Assembly (NCBI RefSeq): GCF_002234595.1
Contig: NZ_NMUL01000042.1
Span: 177,513 to 241,512, forward strand
Reading direction: 5' to 3'
Source of the DNA: Amycolatopsis vastitatis
Lineage (GTDB): Bacteria > Actinomycetota > Actinomycetes > Mycobacteriales > Pseudonocardiaceae
DNA length: 64,000 nucleotides
The position numbers were made by a program, and so were the translations under genes. This document shows positions 17,640 to 25,958 of the stretch, piece after piece; within the stretch, counting starts at the first letter, position 1; the number at the start of each line of letters is the position of its first letter. The notes below the pieces were generated by a model. It was not told the origin of the DNA. It did no database searches and saw only the letters and a list, made by a program, of their open reading frames with translations.

Positions 17640-17750
17640 GGGTGAACTAGTGGCGACCGTCACGGGGGTGTTGGGCCGATGCGGGGAACGGCGGTGAACA
17701 TCAGTCGACATCCGTTCCGCTGAGCCGCCGGACCCGCGACGATCGGGCTC

Positions 17751-19421
17751 GTGAAGTCGCCACGCGCGGTCCGCTTCGCCTTCCAGCCGCTGTACAGCCT
17801 CCACACGGGAGGCGTCGTGGCCCACGAAGCGCTGGCCAGGCCCGAGCAGGGCACGGTCCCCGAACTGCTCGCGCACGCACGCCGCGAGGGCCGGCTCGCC
17901 GCGGTCGACCTCGGGCTCGCGGCCGCCGCCGTCCGGCAGGACGCCGAAGACCCGACGGCACTCCCCCTGCACCTCAACCTCTCCGCGCGCACCCTCGCCG
18001 CACCGCCGTCGATGTTCGACGACCTCCTGGCGGAGCTCGGCGACGCCGGCCGCCGCACCCGCGACGTCGTCCTCGAGATCGGCCCGCCCTTCGCGGCGCT
18101 GCCCGGTGAGCGCGCGGTCGCCGGGATGCGGGCGCTCACCGAGCTCGGCTTCCGGCTGGCGCTCGACGGCCTCGGCCGCGGCGACCTGCCGCTGGGCCTG
18201 CTCGTCGAGGCGCCGGTCGACCTGGTGAAGCTCGACCGCACGGTGTTGCGCGGGCTGCCGGACGACCAGGCCGCGGCCGCCGTCGTCGAAGCGCTGCTGC
18301 ACTACACGAACCGCACCGGCACCCGGCTCGTCGCGACCGGCGTGGAGACCGACACCCAGCTCGACGCCGTCCACGGCCTCGGCGTCCGGATCGCGCAGGG
18401 GAACCTCCTCGCCGCGCCCACCGCCGCCGGTCCCGCGCCGGCCCTGCTCGCGCGGCCTCGCGCCGCCGTCGCGCCAGGCCCGGCGAAGTGCGTCGGCGAC
18501 TTCCTCCGCCCGGCCACGACGCTGCCGGAAACCGCGACCTGCGACGAAGTCCGCGAAGTGCTCGCGGCGGCCGACGCGCCTTCGGGCGTCGTCGGGGTGG
18601 ACGAGCTGAACCGGCCGCGCTGGTCGGTCGACCGGACCCGGTTCCTGGTCGCCGTCACCGGCCCGTACGGGCACGCGCTGCACGCCAGGCGCCCGGCCGC
18701 GCGGCTCGCCGACACCCCGCACACGATCGAGGCCCGCGCCGGCGCGATGGAGTTCCTCGAGCTGGTCACCGACGCCGACTGGGGCCGCACCGGCGACGAC
18801 GTCGTCGTGGTCGACGAGGTCGGCCGCTGCCTCGGCGTGGTGCTGGTGACCGAGGTGGTGCGCGGTGTCGCCGAGGCGAAGGTCGAGGCCGCGGCGGCGC
18901 TGAACCCGCTCACGCGGCTGCCGGGCAGCGACACCGTGGCCCGCGACGTCGCCCGCCGGATCACCATCGGCGAGCCGTTCGTGGCGGCGTGGCTGGACAT
19001 CGACGCGTTCAAGGCGGTCAACGACACCGCCGGCTTCGCCGCGGGCGACAACCTGATCCGCGAGCTGGGCGCGGCCCTCACCGGCCTGGCCGGCGGACTG
19101 CGCCGGATGCGGGTCGGCCACGTCGGCGGCGACGACTTCCTGGTGGTCTGCGACGTCGACGAGATCGCGACGGTGGCGGGCGCCCTGCTGGACCGCCGCT
19201 GGTCGGCCGACGGCCTGCCGGTGACGGTGTCGCTGGCGACGCTCGTCTGCGCGAGCGGTGCGATCGGGTCGTACCAGGAGGTTTCGCGGCTGCTGGCGCC
19301 GTTGAAGAAGCGCGCGAAGACGGTGCCCGGGTCGAGCTGGGTGCTCGGCCGCCCGGGCTCGGACCGCGTGGAAGTGTTGCGCGGCATCGGCTCGCGGGGA
19401 CTGCAGGCCGCGGCGGGCTAG
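17751..19421 (+). CDS. EAL-GGDEF protein with degenerate cyclic-di-GMP motifs
   Basis: A 556-aa soluble protein with an N-terminal EAL domain, a central CBS-like region (about 250-370) and a C-terminal GGDEF domain. EAL is present in AHEALARP (residues 26-28), but the metal/catalytic DDFGTG loop is replaced by DGLGRGD (near 147), while VDLVKLDRTVL keeps the Lys. The GGDEF signature is GGDDF (near 460) after LDIDAFKAVNDTAGFAAGDNLI. It may be a catalytically weak or sensor-type c-di-GMP protein, perhaps with a working cyclase. The GTG at 17751 follows GACGAT by 7 nt. It ends at a hairpin shared with TetR. Confidence 0.8.
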   Translation: MKSPRAVRFAFQPLYSLHTGGVVAHEALARPEQGTVPELLAHARREGRLAAVDLGLAAAAVRQDAEDPTALPLHLNLSARTLAAPPSMFDDLLAELGDAGRRTRDVVLEIGPPFAALPGERAVAGMRALTELGFRLALDGLGRGDLPLGLLVEAPVDLVKLDRTVLRGLPDDQAAAAVVEALLHYTNRTGTRLVATGVETDTQLDAVHGLGVRIAQGNLLAAPTAAGPAPALLARPRAAVAPGPAKCVGDFLRPATTLPETATCDEVREVLAAADAPSGVVGVDELNRPRWSVDRTRFLVAVTGPYGHALHARRPAARLADTPHTIEARAGAMEFLELVTDADWGRTGDDVVVVDEVGRCLGVVLVTEVVRGVAEAKVEAAAALNPLTRLPGSDTVARDVARRITIGEPFVAAWLDIDAFKAVNDTAGFAAGDNLIRELGAALTGLAGGLRRMRVGHVGGDDFLVVCDVDEIATVAGALLDRRWSADGLPVTVSLATLVCASGAIGSYQEVSRLLAPLKKRAKTVPGSSWVLGRPGSDRVEVLRGIGSRGLQAAAG

Positions 19422-19424
19422 CTT

Positions 19425-19470
19425 GTCGTGAGTGTTCAGGCGGGTTCTAACGCGCCTGAACACTCACGAC
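19425..19470. terminator. Bidirectional terminator: perfect 18-bp hairpin
   Basis: GTCGTGAGTGTTCAGGCG pairs perfectly with its complement around the 10-nt loop GGTTCTAACG. It separates the convergent EAL-GGDEF and TetR genes, and the TetR stop codon (19464-19466) lies in its TCACGAC end. The same layout recurs at 21328-21371. Confidence 0.8.
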
Positions 19471-20096
19471 CCCCAGTCGAGGGTGAGCTGGGCGCCGATC
19501 GCCGCGGCCGCCCACGCCACGTACTGCTCGTGCTCCCAGCCGCACACCTGCGTCAGGTGGTCGTAGGCCTCGTGCGAGGTGATCAAGCCGATCGCGTCCG
19601 CCAAAGCGCCGACGCGGGCACCTGAAGGAGCCAGCCCCGCCGTCCGGAGCCGCTCGACGATCTCCGCGCGGCGGACCAGGGCCAGCTCCGCGCGGACCGC
19701 CGCCACCGCCGGGTCGGCCGCCGCCGCCGTCGTGAACGCGCGCCAGATCGGCAACGACCCGCGCACCCCCGCGGCCACCCGCGACACCACCGCCGGCAGG
19801 TCCGCCGGCCCGGGCGGGCCCGCCAGCGCGTCCAGGTTCGCCGCGTCCGGGTCGCCCGCGAAGCCGTCCCGGAACGCGGCGAGCAGCAGTTCCGGCTTGC
19901 GGCCCGTCTGCGTCACCGTCTCCAGGCTCACCCCGGCCGCGGCGGCGATCTGCCGCATGCTCGTGCCCGCGTAGCCGCGCTCGGCGAACAGCCGCCCCGC
20001 CGTCGCGATCACGTGTGCCCGGGTGCGCCGGGCGCGGGCTTCCCGCACCGGCGAGTCGTAGCGCCGCCGCTCACTCGAAGAATCCGGTATCGTCAT
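19464..20096 (-). CDS. TetR family transcriptional regulator
   Basis: A 210-aa regulator with the N-terminal HTH ARRTRAHVIATAGRLFAERGYAGTSMRQIAAAAGVSLETV. The recognition helix ends in TQTGRKPELLLAAF, where the usual Y-x-H/Y-F is atypical. The Ala-rich C-terminal domain is the ligand-binding part. The ATG at 20096 is chosen over the TTG just before it because the -10 box TACTAT (20109-20104) ends 7 nt upstream. It is divergent from the glycosyltransferase gene with only 41 bp between starts, so it probably represses that gene. Confidence 0.85.
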   Translation of the reverse strand: MTIPDSSSERRRYDSPVREARARRTRAHVIATAGRLFAERGYAGTSMRQIAAAAGVSLETVTQTGRKPELLLAAFRDGFAGDPDAANLDALAGPPGPADLPAVVSRVAAGVRGSLPIWRAFTTAAAADPAVAAVRAELALVRRAEIVERLRTAGLAPSGARVGALADAIGLITSHEAYDHLTQVCGWEHEQYVAWAAAAIGAQLTLDWGS

Positions 20097-20137
20097 CAAT
20101 TGGATAGTACAGCGTATCGGTCAATCAAGGGGGAACC
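20097..20137. promoter_or_regulatory. TetR/glycosyltransferase divergent control region
   Basis: The 41-bp gap holds the TetR -10 box TACTAT on the minus strand and the partial dyad ATTGGATA-N8-TATCGGTCAAT around it, a candidate TetR operator. The plus-strand gene has AAGGGGG as its ribosome-binding site. Confidence 0.45.
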
Positions 20138-21337
20138 ATGGCCTCGGTACTCGTCTGCGTGCACCCGGCGCGCGGTCACGTCGGGCCGACCAAGCCCATC
20201 GTCGAGGCGCTGATCGCCGCCGGGCACGAGGTCGCCGTCGTCACCGGGGCGCGCTACCGGGAGACGTTCGAGAAGCTGGGCGCCACCGTCGAACTCCTGC
20301 CTCCAGCGGCCGACTTCGACGAGACCGACCTGGACGGCTCGATCCCCGGACGAGCCGGGAAGCGCGGGCTGCGGCTCGCGCGCTTCGAGCTGACCAACTT
20401 CGTCCGCGCGATGCCCCACCAGCTGAGCGTCATCGACGAGCGGGAAGCCGATGTCGTGCTGTGCGATCCGCTGATGATGGCCGGGCTGGCGCTGGTCCGG
20501 CGGAAGCGACGGCCGCGCGTGCTCACCCTCGGGTTCCTGCCGTTCATGCCGCCCGTCCCGACCGGCCCGCCCGGCCACCTGCGCGGGATGACCCTCAAAG
20601 CGCTCGCGCCGTTGGTGCTCGGGCCCGCGCAGAAACTGGCGAAAGACCTGCTGGGCGAGGATCCCGGCATGCTGTTCACGGACTGGCCGTTGCGCAGCGA
20701 CGGCGTGCTGCAGATGACCTGCCCGGGCTTCGAGTACCCGCGCCCCGAAGCTCCGCTGCACTTCATCGGGCCGACGACGGTCAGCGCGGCGAGCGAGCAC
20801 CCGCTGCCGCCGTGGTGGGCGGACCTGGACGGCTCGCGGCCGGTGGTGCACGTGACCCAGGGGACGGTGGCGAACGACGACCTCGGCCGGCTCGTCGAAC
20901 CCGCGATCGCCGGGCTGGCCGGCGAAGACGTGCTGGTCGTCGTGACGACGTGCGGCACTCCGCTGCGGCCCGGCCCGCTGCCGGCGAACGTCCGGGTGGC
21001 GGACTTCCTGCCCTACGACGAGCTGCTCCCCCGCTGCGCCGCGATGGTCACCAACGGCGGGTACGGCGGGGTCAACCACGCTCTCCGGTACGGGGTGCCG
21101 CTTGTCGTCGTCGGAGCCAGTGAGGACAAGCGCGAGGTGGCCGCCCGGGTCACGTGGTCCGGCGCCGGGATCGGCCGCGCCCGCGCCACGGCCTCGCCGC
21201 GGATGCTGCGACGCGCGGTCCGTGCCGTCCTGGACGACCCGCGCTACCCCGACCGCGCGCGGGACCTGGCCGCCGAGATCGCCGCTGGGCCGTCGATGGA
21301 CGAGGTGGTCAAGCTGATCACGGGAGGTCGTGAGTGA
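20138..21337 (+). CDS. GT1-family glycosyltransferase (MGT/UGT type)
   Basis: A 399-aa GT-B enzyme of the macrolide/UDP-glycosyltransferase type. The N-terminal acceptor half starts with VLVCVHPARGHVGPTKPIVEAL. The C-terminal donor half has VVHVTQGTVANDDLG and the signature TNGGYGGVNHALRYGVPLVVVG. Such enzymes add a nucleotide-activated sugar to small hydrophobic acceptors. The ATG at 20138 has AAGGGGG 5 nt upstream. It is controlled by a divergent TetR, which suggests inducible glycosylation of a metabolite or xenobiotic. It converges on the sulfotransferase operon and shares a hairpin with it. Confidence 0.85.
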   Translation: MASVLVCVHPARGHVGPTKPIVEALIAAGHEVAVVTGARYRETFEKLGATVELLPPAADFDETDLDGSIPGRAGKRGLRLARFELTNFVRAMPHQLSVIDEREADVVLCDPLMMAGLALVRRKRRPRVLTLGFLPFMPPVPTGPPGHLRGMTLKALAPLVLGPAQKLAKDLLGEDPGMLFTDWPLRSDGVLQMTCPGFEYPRPEAPLHFIGPTTVSAASEHPLPPWWADLDGSRPVVHVTQGTVANDDLGRLVEPAIAGLAGEDVLVVVTTCGTPLRPGPLPANVRVADFLPYDELLPRCAAMVTNGGYGGVNHALRYGVPLVVVGASEDKREVAARVTWSGAGIGRARATASPRMLRRAVRAVLDDPRYPDRARDLAAEIAAGPSMDEVVKLITGGRE

Positions 21338-21371
21338 GAAACAGGGTTAGAACACTGTTTCTCACTCACGA
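21328..21371. terminator. Bidirectional terminator: perfect 17-bp hairpin
   Basis: TCGTGAGTGAGAAACAG pairs perfectly with CTGTTTCTCACTCACGA around the 10-nt loop GGTTAGAACA. It covers the stop codons of both convergent genes (21335-21337 and 21366-21368). Outer arms and loop match the 19425-19470 element while the inner arm differs. Confidence 0.8.
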
Positions 21372-22526
21372 GCGGTGTGCTGCCAGGTAGGCCGCGAAGC
21401 GCTCGTCGACCTCCTCGGGCGTCAGTCCGAAGTCGGCGAGGCTGTAGCGGTGCACCGGTTTCCGCTCGCCGGTCCGGCTCGCCTCGTGGACCGCCGTCAT
21501 CGCCGCGCGCGCCTCGCCGGTGAACGTCAGTCCGAAGTGGTCGTACACAGTGGACACGGTGCCGATCGGGTCAGCCACGAAGTCCTCGTACCGCACGTCG
21601 AAGAACTGCGCCGGGTTGTGCCGCGCGCGGGCCCAGCCGAACTCGTCGGCCCCGCGGGCCCACAGCTCGAGCTGCGAGCGGCCGATCACCTCGCCGCGGA
21701 ACTTCGTCGACCAGCCGTCCGCGGCCTTCTCGGCCAGGCTGCACATCGACGCCATGATCGTGCGCGGGGCCCGGTGCGTCTGGATCACCAGCGCGTCCGG
21801 GTAGTTCGCCATCAGCGCGTCGAGGGCGAAGAGGTGGCTCGGGTTCTTGAGCACCCAGCGCTTGCCCGCGTCCGGCAGCCCGATCAGCTGGAGGTTGCGC
21901 TTGTGCCGGGCGTAGGCGTCGGTCCAGTCCTGCTTCGCCAGCCAGCGCGAGTAGCGCGGCAGGTGCGCGAGGCACTCGAAGGACACCGATCGCATCGACT
22001 GGCGCAGCAGCTGCCAGCACTCCTCGACCTGGTCCGCGGACATGTGGTGGACGCCCATGAACTCCGGGTGCTCGACGTGGTGGCGTTCGTAGCCGGCCTG
22101 GATGCCCTGGAAGATCGGGTTGTCCGCCCACGTCTCGCGCGGCGGCCTCGGCTGCGGGACCTCGGCGAGCCACACCTCGAGCCCCTGGTGCGCGGGGTCC
22201 TCGGCGAGCAGCCGGTGCAGCGCGGTCGTGCCGGTGCGAGGCAGGCCGGTGACGAAGATCGGCCGCTCGACACGGACGTCCGCGTACGCCGGGTTCTGCT
22301 TCCACGACGCTTCGCTGAGCAACCGTGCCACGAGCGCGCCGCGCAGGAACGCCCGGTGCACCTTGTTGCCGAACGGCGTGAGGTCCTCGTCGGCCTCGTA
22401 CGACTCCAGCAGCACGCGCAGGCCTTCGACGTACTCGTCGTCGCCGAAGTCGTCGAGCCCGGTCAGCCTGGACGCCGAGGCGTGCAGGTCCTCGACGGTG
22501 CCGACGTCTTCCCGGCCGGGGAGCAT
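21366..22526 (-). CDS. PAPS-dependent sulfotransferase family protein
   Basis: A 386-aa sulfotransferase (Sulfotransfer_3 type). The 5'-phosphosulfate loop is PIFVTGLPRTGTTALHRLLAEDP (P-loop near 93-101), and the 3'-phosphate-binding region is WVLKNPSHLFALDALMANYPDALVIQTHRAPR. It would transfer sulfate from PAPS to a hydroxyl of a small molecule or lipid. The ATG at 22526 has AGGAGG 4-5 nt upstream. It is the last gene of a four-gene operon, 8 bp after the SDR stop codon. The PAPS-forming cysD-cysNC genes lie divergently at the operon head. Confidence 0.88.
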   Translation of the reverse strand: MLPGREDVGTVEDLHASASRLTGLDDFGDDEYVEGLRVLLESYEADEDLTPFGNKVHRAFLRGALVARLLSEASWKQNPAYADVRVERPIFVTGLPRTGTTALHRLLAEDPAHQGLEVWLAEVPQPRPPRETWADNPIFQGIQAGYERHHVEHPEFMGVHHMSADQVEECWQLLRQSMRSVSFECLAHLPRYSRWLAKQDWTDAYARHKRNLQLIGLPDAGKRWVLKNPSHLFALDALMANYPDALVIQTHRAPRTIMASMCSLAEKAADGWSTKFRGEVIGRSQLELWARGADEFGWARARHNPAQFFDVRYEDFVADPIGTVSTVYDHFGLTFTGEARAAMTAVHEASRTGERKPVHRYSLADFGLTPEEVDERFAAYLAAHRS

Positions 22527-22534
22527 GGATCCTC

Positions 22535-23323
22535 CTAGTGGTGGTACTCGCCGCCGTTGACGTCGAGGCACTGCCCGGTGATCGCGCGCGCCATCGGCGA
22601 GGCGAGGAACACCACGGCGTCGGCGATCTCGTCGGGTTCCGGCAGCTTGCGCAGGTCTATTGTGGACGCTGTCTCCGCGTAGACCTCTTCCGGCGTGATG
22701 CCGCGTTCTTTGGCCAGGTAAGCGAAGTACCACTGGAGGTTCGGCCCCCAGATGTACCCCGGTGCCACGGTGTTGACGCGCACGCCGTCCGGCCCCAGCT
22801 CGCTCGCGAGGCTCTGGGAGAGCGACAGCAGCGCCGACTTCGCCATCTTGTACGCGCCGAACGTGCGCCGCGAGTGCCGCAGCACCGCGGAGTTGATCAT
22901 CACCAGCGAGCCCTTGCTCTCCTTGAGCGCGGGCAGGAACAGCCGCGTCAGCCGGAGCACGGAGATCGCCGCGGTCTCGAAACCGGCACGGACGGCGTCG
23001 AAGTCCACAGTGGCCAGATCGGTCAGCGGTGGCACGGCGAAGGCGTTGTGCACCACGGTGTCGACCCGCCCGAAGGCCTCGAGCGCCGCGGTGACCAGGT
23101 GCTCGGACGAGTCCGCGTCGTCGATGTCGGTGCGGATCGCGACCGCCCGGCGGCCGAGGTCGGTGACCTCCTTCGCGACCTCGGTGAGCCGCGACTCGGT
23201 GCGCGCGGCGAGCACGACGTCCGCCCCGGCCAGCGCGCTGCGCACGGCGATCGACCGGCCGAGCCCCGGGCCGATGCCCGAGACCACGACGACCTTGTCC
23301 CGCAACAGATCCGACACGCTCAC
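22535..23323 (-). CDS. Short-chain dehydrogenase/reductase
   Basis: A 262-aa classical SDR. The cofactor loop is VVVSGIGPGLGRSIAVR, VVHNAFAV stands in for the NNAG motif, and the catalytic Ser, Tyr and Lys are in MINSAVLRHSRRTFGAYKMAKSALL. C-terminal VNTVAPGYIWGP and ITGQCLDVNGGEYHH are standard. RT at the end of strand 2 suggests NADP(H). The GTG at 23323 overlaps the DUF1214 stop codon as GTGA. Within the operon it could oxidise or reduce the hydroxyl that the sulfotransferase uses. Confidence 0.88.
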   Translation of the reverse strand: MSVSDLLRDKVVVVSGIGPGLGRSIAVRSALAGADVVLAARTESRLTEVAKEVTDLGRRAVAIRTDIDDADSSEHLVTAALEAFGRVDTVVHNAFAVPPLTDLATVDFDAVRAGFETAAISVLRLTRLFLPALKESKGSLVMINSAVLRHSRRTFGAYKMAKSALLSLSQSLASELGPDGVRVNTVAPGYIWGPNLQWYFAYLAKERGITPEEVYAETASTIDLRKLPEPDEIADAVVFLASPMARAITGQCLDVNGGEYHH

Positions 23324-24510
23324 CCCAGCATCCGGGCGGCGACGGCGTCCTGCCGGGCCGCGATCCTCGCCGCCCATTGCTCCGGCGTCACCTTCGCGTC
23401 GGAGTAGTAAGGCAGCCGGTCGGGCAGCTCGTCGACCTTGACCACCTCGACGACGGGGCCGTCGTCCGGGCCGAGGTCGCGGGCGAGCCGCTGCCAGCGG
23501 ATCTGCACGTACCCGCGGTCGTGGCCGGTGCGTTCCAGCCAGTTCGCGACGCCGGGGTCGCGCTCGCTGATCACGAACCGGATCTTCCCGTCGGGGTCGA
23601 CGCGGGCCTGGTCGGCGGTGAGGCTCGTCTGATGGTTGATGTAGTCGAGCGAGATGTACCAGAGGCTGCCGAGCTGGATGCCCTGGTACGGCGCGTCCGC
23701 GCAGCGCGGCACGGTGACGACCATCGCCTCTTCGTCGCCGAGCTCGTAGTGCCCGGCCGAGGAGAACTGCGTGGTCAGCCCGCCCGGCGTCGACCGCGGC
23801 TCGGTCATCGTGTTCACCGGCAGGTCGTCGTAGAACCACTTCGGGAAGGCCAGGAACGTCTTGAGCCTGCTCAGCAGGATCTTGCCGGTGACGCCGTAGC
23901 GCTTGGTCAGCGCCGCGCGGTCCGGCACCGGCGGCGCCTGCCCGGCCGTGTCCACGCACTGGATGCGGATCTCGCCGCGCCGCTCGGTCGCCCAGTCGCT
24001 GTAGACTTCGCGGACCACGAGCATCGACGAGCCCTCGCCGAGGACGAAGTAGTTCGGGCCGGGATTTTCGCGAGCCGGGCCGAACCGCAGCTCGAAGCGG
24101 CCGTCCTCACCGATTTCGATGGCGCGGTCGTCGAACGCGGCGAGGCTGTCGGGCACCACGACGGGCGAGTAGTCGCCGTTGAGGATCTGGAAGCTCAGGT
24201 CGGCGGTGGTGCCGCGGACGCCGGTGACGAGGTATTCGCGGTCGTCGCGGATGTTCGCGTTGAAGTACAGCGTGTCCGGGTTGTCCAGGGCCATCTTCGT
24301 GTACGGCCCGGTCGACGCGGTGAAGTAGGGGAAGTCGCGCTGGTAGGCCCAGGCCATCTGCAGCGACGCCCGGATGCTCCCGGCGAGGTAGTCGTAGGCC
24401 TCCAGGAGATCCTGCTCGGTCTTGACGTGCGGCGCCCCGGCGAGCAGCTTCTCGGCCTCGACGATGGCGTCGGCGAACGGCCGGGTCAACGAGAACTCGT
24501 TCTCGATCAT
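23320..24510 (-). CDS. DUF1214 domain protein
   Basis: A 396-aa soluble protein with the DUF1214-type C-terminal region: LSSAGHYELGDEEAMVVTVPRCADAPYQGIQLGSLWYISLDY is followed by VISERDPGVANWLERTGHDRG and QIRWQRL. The N-terminal half (NPDTLYFNANIRDDREYLVTG) matches DUF1254-like proteins. Function unknown; relatives occur near lipid or steroid genes in mycobacteria (recalled). The ATG at 24510 overlaps the upstream stop codon as ATGA, so it is translationally coupled to the NTF2-like gene. Confidence 0.8.
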   Translation of the reverse strand: MIENEFSLTRPFADAIVEAEKLLAGAPHVKTEQDLLEAYDYLAGSIRASLQMAWAYQRDFPYFTASTGPYTKMALDNPDTLYFNANIRDDREYLVTGVRGTTADLSFQILNGDYSPVVVPDSLAAFDDRAIEIGEDGRFELRFGPARENPGPNYFVLGEGSSMLVVREVYSDWATERRGEIRIQCVDTAGQAPPVPDRAALTKRYGVTGKILLSRLKTFLAFPKWFYDDLPVNTMTEPRSTPGGLTTQFSSAGHYELGDEEAMVVTVPRCADAPYQGIQLGSLWYISLDYINHQTSLTADQARVDPDGKIRFVISERDPGVANWLERTGHDRGYVQIRWQRLARDLGPDDGPVVEVVKVDELPDRLPYYSDAKVTPEQWAARIAARQDAVAARMLG

Positions 24511-24986
24511 GCCGGGACGGCCCAGCGGTTGGCGATCAGCTTGAAGCCCGGCACGCTGTCGAAGGACATCATCGATTCGTAGGTCCGGACGTACCCGATG
24601 TGCGACATCCGCCAGACGCCGTCGCTCTCGCGGCGGTAGGTGTCTTCGTAGAACGCGGCGCCTTCGATGATCACCTTGTGCTCGGGCACGATCACCCGGT
24701 CGGTGAACGACCACCGCCCGGTCGCGGCGTCGCCGTCGACGTCGATTTCGGGCTGAGCCGCGTGGTGCACGGTGATGATGCCGTTACCGAGGCTCTGGGT
24801 GAGGAATCCGACGATGGCGTCGCGGCCTTCGAACTGCTTCCCGTCCCCGCCCACGGCGTGCGTCCCGTAGTTCGCCGTGGCGTCGGCGGTGAACGTGTCG
24901 GCCACCTCGTCCCACAGTTTCAGGTCCACCCCGCGCAGGTACCGGTACTTCAGCCGCTTGATCTCTTCGAGTACGACCAGGTCCAT
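24507..24986 (-). CDS. NTF2-like/SnoaL-type protein
   Basis: A 159-aa SnoaL_4-type alpha+beta cone-fold protein: IKRLKYRYLRGVDLKLWDEVADTFTADATANYG, FEGRDAIVGFLTQSLG, TVHHAAQPEIDVDGDAATGRWSFTDRVI and AAFYEDTYRRESDGVWRMSHIGYVR. Such proteins are small-molecule isomerases, cyclases or hydratases, or binding proteins. It is the first gene of the NTF2-DUF1214-SDR-sulfotransferase operon. The ATG at 24986 is preceded by TTGTCA-17 bp-GACCCT, ending 6 nt upstream, which suggests a leaderless mRNA divergent from cysD. Confidence 0.8.
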   Translation of the reverse strand: MDLVVLEEIKRLKYRYLRGVDLKLWDEVADTFTADATANYGTHAVGGDGKQFEGRDAIVGFLTQSLGNGIITVHHAAQPEIDVDGDAATGRWSFTDRVIVPEHKVIIEGAAFYEDTYRRESDGVWRMSHIGYVRTYESMMSFDSVPGFKLIANRWAVPA

Positions 24987-24992
24987 GCACAC

Positions 24993-25043
24993 AGGGTCCC
25001 CCACCGCTTGACCGATGACAAGAACATGTTCTACTTTTTTCCG
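24993..25043. promoter_or_regulatory. Back-to-back promoters of the sulfotransferase operon and cysD with a shared palindrome
   Basis: Plus strand: TTGACC (25008-25013), 18 bp, TACTTT (25032-25037), then 6 nt to the cysD GTG. Minus strand: TTGTCA (25021-25016), 17 bp, GACCCT (24998-24993), then 6 nt to the ATG at 24986. The perfect palindrome AGAACATGTTCT (25021-25032) fills the cysD spacer and touches the minus -35, so one regulator could govern both directions. Confidence 0.65.
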
Positions 25044-25958
25044 GTGTCCGTGACCTCGTACGAGCTCTCGCACCTGGCCGCGCTCGAAGCGGAGGCCGTG
25101 CACGTCTTCCGCGAAGTCGCGGCGACCTTCGAGCGCCCGGTCCTGCTCTTCTCCGGCGGCAAGGACTCGGTGGTGATGCTGCACGCCGCCGCGAAGGCGT
25201 TCTGGCCGGCACCGCTGCCGTTCCCCGTGCTGCACGTCGACACCGGCCACAACTTCGACGAGGTGCTGCGCTTCCGCGACGAGACCGTCGCCGCGCTGAA
25301 CCTGCGCCTCGAGGTCGCGAGCGTGCAGGACGACATCGACGCCGGCCGCGTCGTCGAGGAGACCGGGCCGGGGGCCAGCCGCAACCGGCTGCAGACGGTG
25401 ACGCTGCTGCGGGCGATCCGCGAAGGCGGCTTCGACGCCGTGTTCGGCGGTGCCCGCCGCGACGAGGAGAAGGCCCGCGCGAAGGAGCGCGTGTTCAGCT
25501 TCCGCGACGAGCACGGCCAGTGGAACCCGCGCGCCCAGCGGCCCGAGCTGTGGAACCTCTACAACGGGCGGCACCGGCGCGGCGAGCACATCCGCGTCTT
25601 CCCGCTGTCGAACTGGACCGAGCTGGACATCTGGCAGTACATCCGCGACGAGCGGATCGCGCTGCCGCCGCTGTACTACGCGCACCGGCGTTCCGTGGTC
25701 CAGCGCGACGGCATGCTGCTGGCGGCGACCCGCTTCCTGTCCCTTGTGGACGGCGAGACGCCCTACGAGGCGACCGTGCGCTTCCGGACAGTCGGCGACG
25801 CCACGTGCACCGGCTGCGTCGAGTCCTCGGCCTCGACACCGTCCGAAGTGGTCACCGAGGTGGCCGCCACCCGCGTCACCGAACGCGGGGCGACGCGGGC
25901 CGACGACCGGATTTCCGAAGCCGGCATGGAAGACCGCAAGCGAGAGGGCTACTTCTGA
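25044..25958 (+). CDS. cysD: Sulfate adenylyltransferase subunit 2
   Basis: A 304-aa ATP-sulfurylase catalytic subunit, which forms adenosine-5'-phosphosulfate from ATP and sulfate with CysN. The PP-loop SGGKDS is at residues 37-42 in RPVLLFSGGKDSVVMLHAA. VLHVDTGHNFDEVLRFRD, FGGARRDEEKARAKERVFSFRD and NWTELDIWQYI are family hallmarks. The ATG at 25026 sits inside the palindromic operator, and the GTG at 25044 lies 6 nt after the -10 box, so 25044 is preferred (GTG at 25050 is possible). TGATG couples it to cysNC. No cysH or sulfite reductase gene is nearby. Confidence 0.9.
   Translation: MSVTSYELSHLAALEAEAVHVFREVAATFERPVLLFSGGKDSVVMLHAAAKAFWPAPLPFPVLHVDTGHNFDEVLRFRDETVAALNLRLEVASVQDDIDAGRVVEETGPGASRNRLQTVTLLRAIREGGFDAVFGGARRDEEKARAKERVFSFRDEHGQWNPRAQRPELWNLYNGRHRRGEHIRVFPLSNWTELDIWQYIRDERIALPPLYYAHRRSVVQRDGMLLAATRFLSLVDGETPYEATVRFRTVGDATCTGCVESSASTPSEVVTEVAATRVTERGATRADDRISEAGMEDRKREGYF

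Noticed and set aside
24986..25026. cysD starting at the ATG at 25026
   Set aside because: That ATG lies inside the perfect palindrome and upstream of the -10 box, so it would not be transcribed from the promoter seen.
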